A stretch of DNA of 64,000 bases from assembly GCA_040222275.1 (NCBI GenBank), contig JAVKDJ010000013.1, positions 248,001 through 312,000 on the forward strand. The letters run 5' to 3'. Positions within the stretch are counted from its first letter, which is position 1, and each line of letters starts with the position of its first letter. The stretch is from CAXBNB01 sp040222275. GTDB taxonomy: Bacteria; Bacteroidota; Bacteroidia; Cytophagales; Cyclobacteriaceae. Made by a program: the position numbers and the translations under genes. Shown one piece after another: positions 1 through 9,357 of the stretch. Under the pieces are notes generated by a model. That model had not been told where the DNA came from, made no database searches, and was given only the letters and a program-made list of their open reading frames with translations.

Positions 1-531
1 CCTTCGGTATGCCGGATGGCAGATGGTAAAATCCTGATGGTGTACAAAGCAGTGGGCTTGAAACATAAACTGCCACAGGGAGGTCCCGTGGTGCACATGG
101 TGGCCATAGCCGATTCCCCGACAGGCCCATTCAAAAAGTATCCCGACCCGGTGTTCACATTTGAAGGGGAAAGGTTTCCGGCCGAGGATCCTTACATTTG
201 GTATCAGGAAGGAAAGTACCGTGCTATTGTAAAACGGATCAAACACGAAGGTAAAAAGCGTGTATTTTCGTTGGTCCACTACGATTCTGAGGATGGTATC
301 AACTGGAATCCTGGAAAATTCCATGATATTTCAGAAAGAAAAGTCCAATGGAAAGGTGGACAAATACAGCAGTTTGACCATTTGGAACGGCCCCAGGTAT
401 TTGTAGAAAACGGGGAGCCAGTAGCTTTGCTTTGTGCAGCCGATTCTATTGATGCCAATAACGTTCGTCAGTCATTCAACATTCAGATTCCCCTGAAGAT
501 AACAAGGCACAGCAACCAAACATTGAACTAA
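1..531 (+). CDS. Glycoside hydrolase, five-bladed beta-propeller type, C-terminal part (partial gene)
   Basis: The reading frame is open to the left edge, so the real start lies outside the window; the ATG at 16 is internal. About 176 residues are visible. Repeated short motifs typical of GH43/GH117-like five-bladed propellers are present: an ADSPTGPF strand, an EDPYIWY blade start, and a LERPQVFVENGEP blade near the end. Such proteins are exo-acting glycosidases. It ends 10 nt before the GH117 gene, so the two are very probably co-transcribed in a red-algal galactan locus. The exact family and substrate cannot be fixed from this fragment. Confidence 0.7.
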   Translation, partial: PSVCRMADGKILMVYKAVGLKHKLPQGGPVVHMVAIADSPTGPFKKYPDPVFTFEGERFPAEDPYIWYQEGKYRAIVKRIKHEGKKRVFSLVHYDSEDGINWNPGKFHDISERKVQWKGGQIQQFDHLERPQVFVENGEPVALLCAADSIDANNVRQSFNIQIPLKITRHSNQTLN

Positions 532-541
532 ATAGCTATCC

Positions 542-1810
542 ATGAAACAACTCTACTTACTATTTTTTCTTTCGAGTATGATGGCTTGTGAAAGTCAAAA
601 AAAACAAATGACGACACAAGACCAGGGGGAATTTCCCTATACGGTGACAGCAGACACAAAGAACCGGAAACTGAGCGCTGCGATGGACAGGAGCTTCAAC
701 CATTACAGTGCCATCCATCCACGCAACAATGAACTCTACTCTCAATTCAAATATACAGAGCTACAGGGGTTAGACTATAATGGCCATGATGGCACTATTT
801 CCCGACGTGATCCCTCCAAGGTTATTTTTGAGAATGGCAAATACTATGTTTGGTACACCAAAAGGGACACGCCCGTGATCCCTGTAGGTGCAAAAAACGC
901 CGATCAAAGCAATGACACCATCCCATCCACAGATTGGGATCTGTCAGAGATATGGTATGCTACCAGTAAGGATGGATTTACCTGGGAAGAACAGGGAGTG
1001 GCAGTGCCTCGTCCGCCCAAACCAGAAGTAGGCTGGCGGGCTGTCACCACCACCGACATTTTAAAGTGGAAGGGAAAATACTATTTGTACTACCAGGGTT
1101 TTATGGAGGCAAGTGGCAAGCGGGGCGACTATTGCCCGGTCACGGCATCTTATGCCGACTCCCCCGATGGTCCCTGGATCCCTGCTGGCAAGATCGTGAT
1201 CGAAAATGGACCGGAAGGCTCCTGGGACCAGTACGCCATTCACGATCCTTACCCCTTGGTGCATGATGGAAAAATTTACATTTACTATAAATCAGCTTTT
1301 AACAGGCCAAACCCGGTATGGGTAGGAGGCGGTTTGGTCATTGGGGATGATCCCCTTGGGCCATTCGAAAAACACCCCATGAACCCACTGACCAGTTCGG
1401 GTCATGAGGTGAGCCTTTTCCCTTTCAAAGAAGGGGTAGCGGCCATTACGGTAAAAGACGGAACGGAGCATTTTACAATTCAATATGCCAAGGATTGGGT
1501 CAATTTTGAGATTGCATCAGTGTGTGAGTTGGTGCCCATTGCGCCTGGTCCTTTCGTGCCGGATGCGTTTAATGATACCAGGGATGGTAGGGGGATTACC
1601 TGGGGGCTATCACATTTTGTGAACGCCGGACAGTATGGGGTAAACCAACATTCCATTCTGGCCCGTTTCGATTGTGACCTGAGCCAGGATGTGGATGACC
1701 CTGTTATGAAGGAAACCGGGGTTCGGTACGATTTGGAGGTTTATTTCAGACAGGGGTTGAATGATGAGCAACGGGAAAGGATTGCCGCTGGGAATGACAG
1801 GCTGAGATAG
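542..1810 (+). CDS. GH117 family 3,6-anhydro-L-galactosidase-like lipoprotein
   Basis: The 422-residue product starts with a lipoprotein signal peptide (Cys16 after SSMMA), so it is probably periplasmic or outer-membrane anchored. The fold is a five-bladed propeller. The GH117 signature DYNGHDGTISRRDP is at residues 78-91, IHDP at 233-236 and SGHEVSLF at 286-293. By comparison with studied GH117 enzymes, Asp90, Asp235 and Glu289 would be the conserved acidic residues and His288 the unusual acid. Known clade A members release 3,6-anhydro-L-galactose from neoagarobiose; other clades have unknown substrates, and the clade cannot be assigned here. The gene follows another propeller glycosidase by 10 nt. 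Its downstream partners (sulfatase, GH29, GH86) are separated from it by the repeat array. Confidence 0.88.
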   Translation: MKQLYLLFFLSSMMACESQKKQMTTQDQGEFPYTVTADTKNRKLSAAMDRSFNHYSAIHPRNNELYSQFKYTELQGLDYNGHDGTISRRDPSKVIFENGKYYVWYTKRDTPVIPVGAKNADQSNDTIPSTDWDLSEIWYATSKDGFTWEEQGVAVPRPPKPEVGWRAVTTTDILKWKGKYYLYYQGFMEASGKRGDYCPVTASYADSPDGPWIPAGKIVIENGPEGSWDQYAIHDPYPLVHDGKIYIYYKSAFNRPNPVWVGGGLVIGDDPLGPFEKHPMNPLTSSGHEVSLFPFKEGVAAITVKDGTEHFTIQYAKDWVNFEIASVCELVPIAPGPFVPDAFNDTRDGRGITWGLSHFVNAGQYGVNQHSILARFDCDLSQDVDDPVMKETGVRYDLEVYFRQGLNDEQRERIAAGNDRLR

Positions 1811-1814
1811 GAAA

Positions 1815-2835
1815 ATAAAAAGAGATTTTAACCACAGAGGGAGCAGAGGAGCCACGGAGTAAACGGAGAAACGGCTCTATTCACTCTGCGTTGAACTCAG
1901 TGCATTCTGCGGTAAAAAAGGAATATAACCACAGAGAGAGCAGATAAGCCACGGAGAAAACGGAGAAAAGACTCTCTTCACTCTGTGTGATACTCAGTGT
2001 ACTCTGCGGTAAAAAAGGAATTAAACCACTGAGAGAACAGAGAAGCCACGGAGTAAACGCAGAAAAACCTCTTTTTACTCTGTGTGATACTCTGAGTACT
2101 CTGTGGTAAAAAAAAGAGGTATAACTACGGAGATAACAGAGAAGCCACAGAGTAAGCGGAGAAAAAACTCTATTCACTCTGCGTTGAACCAAGTGTTCTC
2201 TGCGGTAAAAAAGGAATTGAACCACGGAGAGAACATAGAAGTCACAGAGAAAGTGGAGAAAAGGCTCTATTTCCTCTGTGTTGTACTCAGAGTACTCTGC
2301 GGTAAAAAAAGAAGTATAACTACGGAGATAACAGAGAAGCCACAGAGTAAGCGGAGAAAAAACTCTATTCACTCTGTGTGATACTCTGAGTACTCTGTGG
2401 TAAAAAAAGAAGTATAACCACGGAGATAACAGAGGAGCCACAGAGTAAGCGGAGAAAAAACTCTATTCACTCTGCGTTGAACTAAGTGTTCTCTGCGGTA
2501 AAAAAGGAATTGAACCACGGAGAGAACATAGAAGTCACAGAGAAAGTGGAGAAAAGGCTCTATATCCTCTGTGTTGTACTCAGAGAACTCTGCGGTAAAA
2601 AAAGAAGTATAACCACGGAGAGCAGAGAAGCCACAGAGAGAACAGAGAGAACAGAGAGAACAGAGAGGACACGGAGTAAGCGGAGAAAAGGCTCTATTTC
2701 CTCTGTGTTGTACTCAGAGTACTCTGCGGTAAAAAAGGAATTAAACCACGGAGAGAACAGAGAAAAGACTCTCTTCACACTGCGGTAAAAAAGGAATTAT
2801 ACCATATAGAGATCAAAGTAGAAAATTTTAATTCT
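1815..2835. repeat. Left arm of a ~97-nt imperfect palindromic repeat array
   Basis: About ten units follow each other. The unit end GCGGTAAAAAA or TGTGGTAAAAAA recurs with its GG at 1911, 2008, 2105, 2204, 2301, 2399, 2497, 2594, 2728 and 2784, a period of 97-99 nt except for one 134-nt unit, enlarged by short GAGAACA repeats, and one 56-nt unit. Each unit begins ACCAC(A/G)GAG and ends CTCTG(C/T)GGT, which are inverted copies, so one unit can fold as a long imperfect hairpin. Units are joined by an A-rich linker. No coding sequence is supported here; long open frames on both strands are by-products of the repeat. Confidence 0.95.
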
Positions 2836-2864
2836 TTGTGTTATATTTTGCAAAAAAAACACAA

Positions 2865-3263
2865 GTGAAGGACATTAATCAAATAACAGAAAAGATTATC
2901 GGTGCAGGAATCAAGGTGCATACTGAACTTGGTCCAGGGTTATTAGAATCAGCTTATCAAGAATGTTTGTGCTATGAATTGGGACAACTTGGTTTAAAAG
3001 TAGAAAAAGAAAAACCTCTGCCTCTTATTTATCATGATGTTCGTATGGAATGTGGCTATAGGGTTGATTTGATGGTTGAGGACAAAGTAGTCGTGGAATT
3101 GAAGGCAATTGATTCGATAAACGATATTCATTATGCCCAGGTTTTGACATACCTGAAATTATCTAACAGTAAGATAGGGTTGTTGATCAACTTCAATGTG
3201 CCAAGGCTTAAAGAAGGAATAAAACGATTGATTAACAAGTATTATGTTCCCGAATCAGACTAA
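2865..3263 (+). CDS. GxxExxY family protein (PD-(D/E)xK nuclease-like)
   Basis: This small protein of 132 residues carries the family signature LGPGLLESAYQ (the G-x-x-E-x-x-Y motif) and the YRVDLMVEDKVVVELKA block, in which the Asp and the ELK motif match a PD-(D/E)xK nuclease core. The family is widespread in environmental bacteria and its function is not established. GTG at 2865 gives an N terminus MKDINQITEKIIG like other members; an upstream in-frame GTG at 2838 is also possible. There is no ATG. The gene lies inside a 97-nt repeat array, with about ten units on the left and four on the right, and splits a PUL operon. It is lower in GC than its PUL neighbours. Confidence 0.85.
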   Translation: MKDINQITEKIIGAGIKVHTELGPGLLESAYQECLCYELGQLGLKVEKEKPLPLIYHDVRMECGYRVDLMVEDKVVVELKAIDSINDIHYAQVLTYLKLSNSKIGLLINFNVPRLKEGIKRLINKYYVPESD

Positions 3264-3269
3264 GCTAAA

Positions 3270-3655
3270 AAATGTAACCGAGGGATGAGAGAAGCGACGA
3301 GGTAAACGGAGAAAAGACTCTCTTCACTCTGTGTGATACTCAGAGTACTCTGCGGTAAAAAAGGAGTATAACCACGGAGCAAGCAGAGAAGCCATGGAGA
3401 AAACGGAGAAAAGACTCTCTTCACTCTGTGTTGTACTCAGTGCACTCTGCGGTAAAAAAGGAATTGAACCATTGAGAGAACAGAGGAGCCACGGAGTAAG
3501 CGGAGAAGAACCCCTATTCACTCCGCATTGAACTCAGTGTTTTCTGTGGTAAAAAAGGAGTATAACCACTGAGAGAACAGAGAAGCCACGGAGTAAATGG
3601 AGAAAAACCTCTTTTTACTCTGTGTGATACTCTGAGTACTCTGTGGTAAAAAAAG
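3270..3655. repeat. Right arm of the ~97-nt palindromic repeat array
   Basis: About four more units in the same orientation as the left arm, with the GG of the unit end at 3354, 3451, 3548 and 3645, exactly 97 nt apart. The first unit after the GxxExxY gene is degenerate at its start. The array stops about 60 nt before the sulfatase start. Nothing in it looks coding. Confidence 0.95.
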
Positions 3656-3713
3656 GTAATAATCATCTGAAGAATAAAGCAACGACCCATAGTAAGGAAA
3701 GAAAACCACAGCC

Positions 3714-5168
3714 ATGAGTAATCAAAAATTCATTTTCAGTATGATTTGTTTAGTGCTATCAGTTCTAATACTTGGTTCTTGTAAAAAAGAAGAAATACAA
3801 CGACCCAACATCCTCTGGATCAATTCTGATGATCTGGGGCCAGAATTGGCTTGCTACGGCAACCCCGATGTGACCACCCCTCACATAGATCAATTGGCCG
3901 CTGAGGGCGTCCGGTTTACAAAAGCGTATTCCAATTCACCGGTGTGTTCTTCCAGCCGTTCCTCCCTGATTACGGGTATGTATCCTCCCAGTGTCAACAG
4001 CCACGACCACCGCACCATCAATATGACCGACCTTCCTGAAGGTATCAAACCTATTACAGAATATTTCAGGAAGGCTGGTTATTTCGTTTCATTGGGAGAT
4101 GCCAAAGACATGTCTAAAATGGGCAAAGCAGACTACAATTTCTTAAACAAGAAAATGTATGATGGGCCCGATTGGAGTGGTAGGGCTAAAGGGCAGCCAT
4201 TTTTCGCCCAGGTGCACATCAAATACCCCCATCGGACTTTTGAAGAGCATGTGAAAAATCCAGTGGACCCCAACAATGTGGCCCTGCCGGCATGTTACCC
4301 TGACCACCCTCTGCTTAGGGCGGATTGGGCACTGTACCTGGAGAGTGTGCAGCATTGTGACGATTACGTTGGAAAAATACTGAAAAGGCTGGAAGATGAA
4401 AGCCTTGCTGACAATACCATCGTGTTTTTCTTTGGGGACCATGGACGGCCACATTTAAGGGATAAACAGTTTTTGTACGAAGGAGGGATAAAAATTCCAT
4501 TGATAGTAAGGTGGCCGCAGAAGTTGAAACCAAAGGTGGATGGGCAATTGGTCAGCCTGGTGGATGTAGCAGCCACATCCCTGAATTTGGCGGGGATCAA
4601 ACTTCCTGAACATTTGCAGGGGCAGGTTTTCCTTGGGGAAAAGGCAAACGAACGAGAGTACGTCTATGCATTTCGCGACAGGGCTGGTAATGCGGTGGAC
4701 AACATCCGGAGCATAACCGATGGCCGCCACAAGCTAATATGGAACCGCATGGCAAGCACGCCGTACATGCAGCTGTCCAGCTACAAAAAAGCCCAATATC
4801 CCGCTTTTACTTTGTATAAAGTACTCCATGCCCGGGGGCAGTTGCAAAAGCCGTTCAACCTTTTCATGGCAGAGAAAAGACCTGAAATCGAACTGTATGA
4901 CCTGGGCAAAGACCCGATGGAAGCCCACAATCTGGCCGACAATCCGGCTTATTCGGATATCAAAAAAGAGCTTTTTGACAATCTAAAAGATAGAATGCCC
5001 GCATTCGAAAAAAATATGGTGCCGGAAACATCGGAGACAACCGCAAAAGCCAAACAAGGAAGCTACAACTACTATGTCAGCCTGATGGAAAAAAGAGGCC
5101 TTGATCCCGATATCTCAGATGAAGACTACTTGAAGTATTGGGAGAAAAGGTTATTGAACCAAAATTAA
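3714..5168 (+). CDS. S1 family sulfatase, lipoprotein
   Basis: The 484-residue protein has a lipoprotein signal (Cys23 after LILGS) and the type I sulfatase fold: metal-binding NSDD at 37-40, the maturation motif around Cys78 (CSSSRSSLITG), and FFGDHGRP in the C-terminal half of the alkaline-phosphatase-like domain. Cys78 would be converted to formylglycine. The motif reads C-S-S-S-R, with Ser where Pro or Ala is normal, which is unusual. The enzyme should remove sulfate esters from galactan oligosaccharides in the periplasm. It is followed by GH29 and GH86 genes and converges with the SusCD arm. Confidence 0.88.
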   Translation: MSNQKFIFSMICLVLSVLILGSCKKEEIQRPNILWINSDDLGPELACYGNPDVTTPHIDQLAAEGVRFTKAYSNSPVCSSSRSSLITGMYPPSVNSHDHRTINMTDLPEGIKPITEYFRKAGYFVSLGDAKDMSKMGKADYNFLNKKMYDGPDWSGRAKGQPFFAQVHIKYPHRTFEEHVKNPVDPNNVALPACYPDHPLLRADWALYLESVQHCDDYVGKILKRLEDESLADNTIVFFFGDHGRPHLRDKQFLYEGGIKIPLIVRWPQKLKPKVDGQLVSLVDVAATSLNLAGIKLPEHLQGQVFLGEKANEREYVYAFRDRAGNAVDNIRSITDGRHKLIWNRMASTPYMQLSSYKKAQYPAFTLYKVLHARGQLQKPFNLFMAEKRPEIELYDLGKDPMEAHNLADNPAYSDIKKELFDNLKDRMPAFEKNMVPETSETTAKAKQGSYNYYVSLMEKRGLDPDISDEDYLKYWEKRLLNQN

Positions 5169-5396
5169 TCCCTTCAAAAATAGTACTGCTCAGGGGTGTT
5201 TTCAGATAATCAAACGGAGGTAAAATACCCCTCAAATAGAGGTGTAACTAAATCACCCTTCTTTTAAGTACAAAATTTCACCCCTCCCTGCCTGATCTAC
5301 CGCCTACTTTTACCAAAGTAAATAGGAGCGGGCCATTCAGGCTTTTGAATGCTATTGTCCACTTTAATCTTAATGCATCAATTAACAACATACGAC

Positions 5397-6956
5397 ATGA
5401 AGTCAACATTTATTAGAATATCATTTTACCTGCTGATTACCTTTTGTTGGAATACTCAAGTACAATCGCAGGACAACCAAAAATACGATTCCGATTGGGA
5501 ATCTTTGAGCCAGGTAAACCCAGCGCCGGACTGGTTCAGAGATGCCAAATTTGGCATTTATGCCCATTGGGGCCCGGTATCATCTGCTTTCGTAGATGCC
5601 GACCCTACCAAATGGTATGCGGGCTGGCATGGTATGAAAATGTATGACAATGGCAAACTGGACAAAGAAAAAAAAGGGAAGCCAACGACCAACTACCTCC
5701 ATCACAAGAAAAAGTATGGAGACCCGAAAAAATTCGGATACAAACATATCATTGAGCAATTCGACCCGTCTGCATTTGATGCCGTCAAATGGGCCGAACT
5801 ATTCGCACAGTCTGGGGCCAAATTTGCCGGGCCTGTGGCCATGCACCACGACAACTTCGCTATGTGGGACAGCAAGGCCACCCGTTGGAACTCCATGAAC
5901 TATGGTGGCATAGATCCATCTGCTGAATTGAAAAAGGAAATAGAAGCCAGGGGTATGAAATTTATGGGCTCCTTTCACCATGCCTTCACCTGGAAGTATT
6001 TTGCCACAGCCCACGCCTATGGTGGTGTAGCACCAGAAGATTATGACCTTTATACCGATCCGCACGAGCTGGATTCTGATACCCCGTCCGAGCGTTTTTA
6101 TAGCGAGTGGTGGGCCAAGCTGAAAGAATTTATAGATGTTTACCAGCCTGATTTGATTTGGTTCGACTGGTGGTTGGAGAATATGACAGAAGAATGCCGT
6201 ACTGATTTTCTGGCTTATTACTACAACAAAGCACAGGAATGGAACAAAGAAGTGGTGGTTTGCTACAAAGAGAGCACTTTCAACGAGCAAACTGCCATAA
6301 AAGATTACGAAAGAGGGCGACCAAACCAACCAAAGGATGCTGTTTGGCTGACTGACACCTCTCCCGGGGCATGGTTTTACCGTCCCAATGCCCAATTCAA
6401 AACCCCAAATGAGCTGATCGATATTTTGATTGACATAGTAGCCAAAAACGGTTCTATGTTGCTGAATGTGCCACCTAACCCCGATGGCTCTATTCCTGAA
6501 GAAATCGTGTATTTGCTCAAAGAAATGGGGGGATGGCTGAGTGTAAATGGTGATGCCATTTATGGCACACGCCCCTGGACAATATTCGGTGAGGGGCCTA
6601 CAAGGCTTCCGGAAGGTGGCCACAAAATTGAAAAACTTAAAATTGCCTACAAAAACTCTGATATTCGATTTACAAAAAAATCTGACAAGGAGTTTTACGC
6701 CATAGTGATGGACAAGCCTGCTGATGAAATTGTGATTAAATCATTAAGCACAGAAATTGGTGTATTGAATTCCAGGATAGAAGAAATCAAACTTCTCGGA
6801 AGCAATGAGCCCATCCGGTGGGAGCGAAACGAACGTGGACTTGTAATCAAAGCCCCAGGGTCATTGCCGAGCGATTATGCCAGTGCTTTCAAAATCACCC
6901 TGGAAGGATATACGGAAAACAATATCGGTGGAGCTGTAGAGGCCCATGTGGAATAA
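5397..6956 (+). CDS. GH29 family alpha-L-fucosidase or alpha-L-galactosidase
   Basis: About 519 residues with a cleavable signal peptide (MKSTFIRISFYLLITFCW, cut after VQSQ). ATG at 5397 is chosen because it begins the signal peptide; an upstream in-frame codon at 5349 adds 16 unlikely residues. The GH29 pattern is clear: WFRDAKFGIYAHWG near the N terminus, MHHDNFAMWDS, and LIWFDWW, in which the Asp (about residue 257) matches the family nucleophile. GH29 enzymes retain configuration and remove alpha-L-fucose; members in porphyran loci have been reported to remove alpha-L-galactose, which differs only at C6. Placed between a sulfatase and GH86, the latter role is attractive but is inference. 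Confidence 0.88.
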   Translation: MKSTFIRISFYLLITFCWNTQVQSQDNQKYDSDWESLSQVNPAPDWFRDAKFGIYAHWGPVSSAFVDADPTKWYAGWHGMKMYDNGKLDKEKKGKPTTNYLHHKKKYGDPKKFGYKHIIEQFDPSAFDAVKWAELFAQSGAKFAGPVAMHHDNFAMWDSKATRWNSMNYGGIDPSAELKKEIEARGMKFMGSFHHAFTWKYFATAHAYGGVAPEDYDLYTDPHELDSDTPSERFYSEWWAKLKEFIDVYQPDLIWFDWWLENMTEECRTDFLAYYYNKAQEWNKEVVVCYKESTFNEQTAIKDYERGRPNQPKDAVWLTDTSPGAWFYRPNAQFKTPNELIDILIDIVAKNGSMLLNVPPNPDGSIPEEIVYLLKEMGGWLSVNGDAIYGTRPWTIFGEGPTRLPEGGHKIEKLKIAYKNSDIRFTKKSDKEFYAIVMDKPADEIVIKSLSTEIGVLNSRIEEIKLLGSNEPIRWERNERGLVIKAPGSLPSDYASAFKITLEGYTENNIGGAVEAHVE

Positions 6957-7035
6957 CCCTGATTTGGATAGAGAACGGAACGGGGCATGTCCCAATGTAA
7001 TAGGCCAACCTATGCTTGAATTGAAAGCCTTACCC

Positions 7036-9243
7036 ATGATCAACCTACAGTTTTCTTTTTTGACCCTCATGGGACTGTTATGGAGTCTTTCCACCCAGGG
7101 TCAGGATATAGTTGACATCAATCTCGATGTGAAACATTCAGTAGGAGGGGTATCCGAATTGGACCGAACCAAGTATATGCTGGTGCATGCCGGAGTAGAT
7201 GACAATTGGCCAAGCGATGCTTTTCAAAAACAGTTTCTGGAAGATTATGATGTTTATCTGGGACGCAACAATGGGTCATTGCCCTGGAATTTGTCAATAT
7301 GTGAAGAAGACCCCAACAAACCAGGCTGGCCGAGTGTGTCCTATTTGCAAGCAGAGGGGGAGAAGCAGGTCAACAACTACAAGGCCAAAACGAACGAACA
7401 CCTGTATGAAAGCCGTACTTCCCGCTATATGATGGGAGGCCAGGAGGGTATGTATCCCAATGGCCAGCACGAGATCAATCCTCAAAAACAAGGACTGCTA
7501 AATTGGACAATGGCAAAAGATGGGTACAAGCCTTTGGCTGAGTTTTATGCCAACTACTTCAAATATTTTTTTGGTAACGGGGGTGCCAACGGACAGCCAA
7601 AACCAGTGTATGTGGAAGTCATGAACGAGCCATTTGTAAAGGCCGGCAGTCTGGGAACAACCCGCGACAACCTGACTCAGATGCACAGTGTAGTAGCAAA
7701 GCGCATCAGGGAATTGAACCCGGACATAAAGGTAGGAGGGTACAGTGCGGCCCACCCGGCTTATGAGGCTACAGATTTTAACCACTGGGTGAAAAACTGG
7801 AAGACATTCATAGATGGGGCTGGTGCTGACATGGATTTTTTTGCACTGCATTTGTACGATAATGTCCAAAAAGTGCCTGAAGAGGGGCAATATAGGGCAG
7901 GTAGCAATGTGGAGGCCATATTGGATATGGTGGAGCACTATGGTTATCTAAAGCTGGGGGAGGTGAAGCCATTTTGTATATCGGAATATGGCTGTTTGAA
8001 TACCGAAGGTGAGCCTTTTTCGAAAGAGCGCGACTGGAACAACCTTAGGTCATTCAACACCATCATGATGCAACTGCTGGAAAGGCCAGATGTGATCGAT
8101 CAGGCCTTGCCCTTTATTTTGCTGAGGCCGGGAGCCTGGTCTGTGCACAAAGAAACAGGACAGCCGTATGCACACCGGTTGTTTCGGCAAAAGAAAGAAC
8201 TGGCTGGTGAAACCGGCGAAGAGTGGGTTTATACCGAAATCGTAAAATTTTATCAGTTGTGGGCCAATGTAAAAGGCACAAGGGTAGATACCAAATCAAC
8301 AAACCCGGATACCCAGGTAGATGCTTATGTTGATGGAAACAAAGCCTATGTGGCTATAAACAACCTCCACCATACCACCCGAAAAGTGAACCTCAATCTG
8401 GATGGATTCGGAGATGCCACAGTTCAATCGGTTCTGGTCAGGCACCTGCACATGGAGAATGCCGGGGTTCCAGCCCTGGATGAAAACGCAGGTACCTCTG
8501 CCCCCGATCAAATTGATATTGGCCGTGAAGCGACTGTAATTTTGGAATACACTTTTGACAAAGATATTGGCATCACGAATACGTCAGACGAAACAAAATA
8601 TTTTGCAGGTTCCTACTTCCAGCCTATTACCGCCAATCAGCAAATTGAATTCACCATCAATGGTGTGGCAAGCGCTGACCATGGGGAGGTTATATTGAGG
8701 TTAGGTGTCGGAAGGGATCATGGAAAATCATTAAGCCCGTCTTTAAAAGTGAATGGATCGACGGTGGAGGTGCCAACCAACTGGCGAGGTAATGACCAAT
8801 CCGGAAGAGACCGGTTTTTCGGAGTTCTGGAAATTCCAGTGCCTTATGAATTACTGGAAGTTGACAATGCCGTTTCGGTGGTATTTCCAGATGCAGGCGG
8901 CCATGTGAGCAGTGTGCAGCTACAGGTATTTAATTTTAGCCGAGAGATAGTAAGGAGCGAGGAAAAGAAGGTGGAACCACCCGTAACTGGGTTTGAAGAT
9001 AGCGGGCTCTGGAAACCAGAGATATATCCCAACCCAACTTCACAAAAGATTTATTTCAAAAACATTCCCGAACGATCAGCGGCATTTTCCATGACCAACC
9101 TGATGGGCATGCCACTGAAAACCGGAACTATTTTGGGCCATTCGGGCTCCATTGATATATCTGATGTGTCAAACGGGATATATCTACTAAGAATTAAATA
9201 TCAGAACCAGGAAAATATACTGAAGGTTATCAAAGCAAACTGA
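7036..9243 (+). CDS. GH86 beta-agarase/beta-porphyranase with T9SS sorting domain
   Basis: About 735 residues from ATG 7036, which begins a signal peptide ending near STQGQ; an upstream in-frame start at 6946 would overlap the GH29 gene. The mature protein begins with INLDVKHSVGGVSELDR, typical of GH86, followed by a TIM barrel with VEVMNEPF (probable acid/base Glu) and FCISEYG (probable nucleophile Glu), then beta domains. The last about 75 residues (PNPTSQKIYF ... GIYLLRIKYQNQENILKVIK) form a type A C-terminal sorting domain for export by type IX secretion. It would be the endo-acting, surface or secreted galactan cleaver of this PUL. Agarase versus porphyranase cannot be told by eye. Confidence 0.87.
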   Translation: MINLQFSFLTLMGLLWSLSTQGQDIVDINLDVKHSVGGVSELDRTKYMLVHAGVDDNWPSDAFQKQFLEDYDVYLGRNNGSLPWNLSICEEDPNKPGWPSVSYLQAEGEKQVNNYKAKTNEHLYESRTSRYMMGGQEGMYPNGQHEINPQKQGLLNWTMAKDGYKPLAEFYANYFKYFFGNGGANGQPKPVYVEVMNEPFVKAGSLGTTRDNLTQMHSVVAKRIRELNPDIKVGGYSAAHPAYEATDFNHWVKNWKTFIDGAGADMDFFALHLYDNVQKVPEEGQYRAGSNVEAILDMVEHYGYLKLGEVKPFCISEYGCLNTEGEPFSKERDWNNLRSFNTIMMQLLERPDVIDQALPFILLRPGAWSVHKETGQPYAHRLFRQKKELAGETGEEWVYTEIVKFYQLWANVKGTRVDTKSTNPDTQVDAYVDGNKAYVAINNLHHTTRKVNLNLDGFGDATVQSVLVRHLHMENAGVPALDENAGTSAPDQIDIGREATVILEYTFDKDIGITNTSDETKYFAGSYFQPITANQQIEFTINGVASADHGEVILRLGVGRDHGKSLSPSLKVNGSTVEVPTNWRGNDQSGRDRFFGVLEIPVPYELLEVDNAVSVVFPDAGGHVSSVQLQVFNFSREIVRSEEKKVEPPVTGFEDSGLWKPEIYPNPTSQKIYFKNIPERSAAFSMTNLMGMPLKTGTILGHSGSIDISDVSNGIYLLRIKYQNQENILKVIKAN

Positions 9244-9295
9244 ACCTTTATTAGGCCTGGCTGGGCAAACGTACTATTGACCGTGATGGCATGAA

Positions 9296-9335
9296 AAACC
9301 CCTGACAATGATAAAAAAATCATCGTCAGGGGTTT
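9296..9335. terminator. Bidirectional rho-independent terminator between convergent PUL arms
   Basis: Arms AAACCCCTGAC-AATGAT (9296-9312) and ATCATCGTCAGGGGTTT (9319-9335) pair over 17 positions with one mismatch and an A-rich 6-nt loop. T or A runs on both sides let it stop GH86 transcription on + and sulfatase transcription on -. Confidence 0.85.
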
Positions 9336-9357
9336 GGTTTGATATGGGTAAGTCCTT

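Noticed and set aside
1881..2788. Long open frames on both strands within the repeat array
   Set aside because: They follow the 97-nt repeat and encode the same low-complexity strings again and again; no family likeness and no independent start signal.
1815..3655. CRISPR array
   Set aside because: Units are about 97 nt, imperfect and palindromic throughout, with no short direct repeats separated by unique spacers and no cas genes.
5799..6623. 274-residue open frame opposite the GH29 gene
   Set aside because: The GH29 reading frame carries all family motifs; the antisense frame has none.
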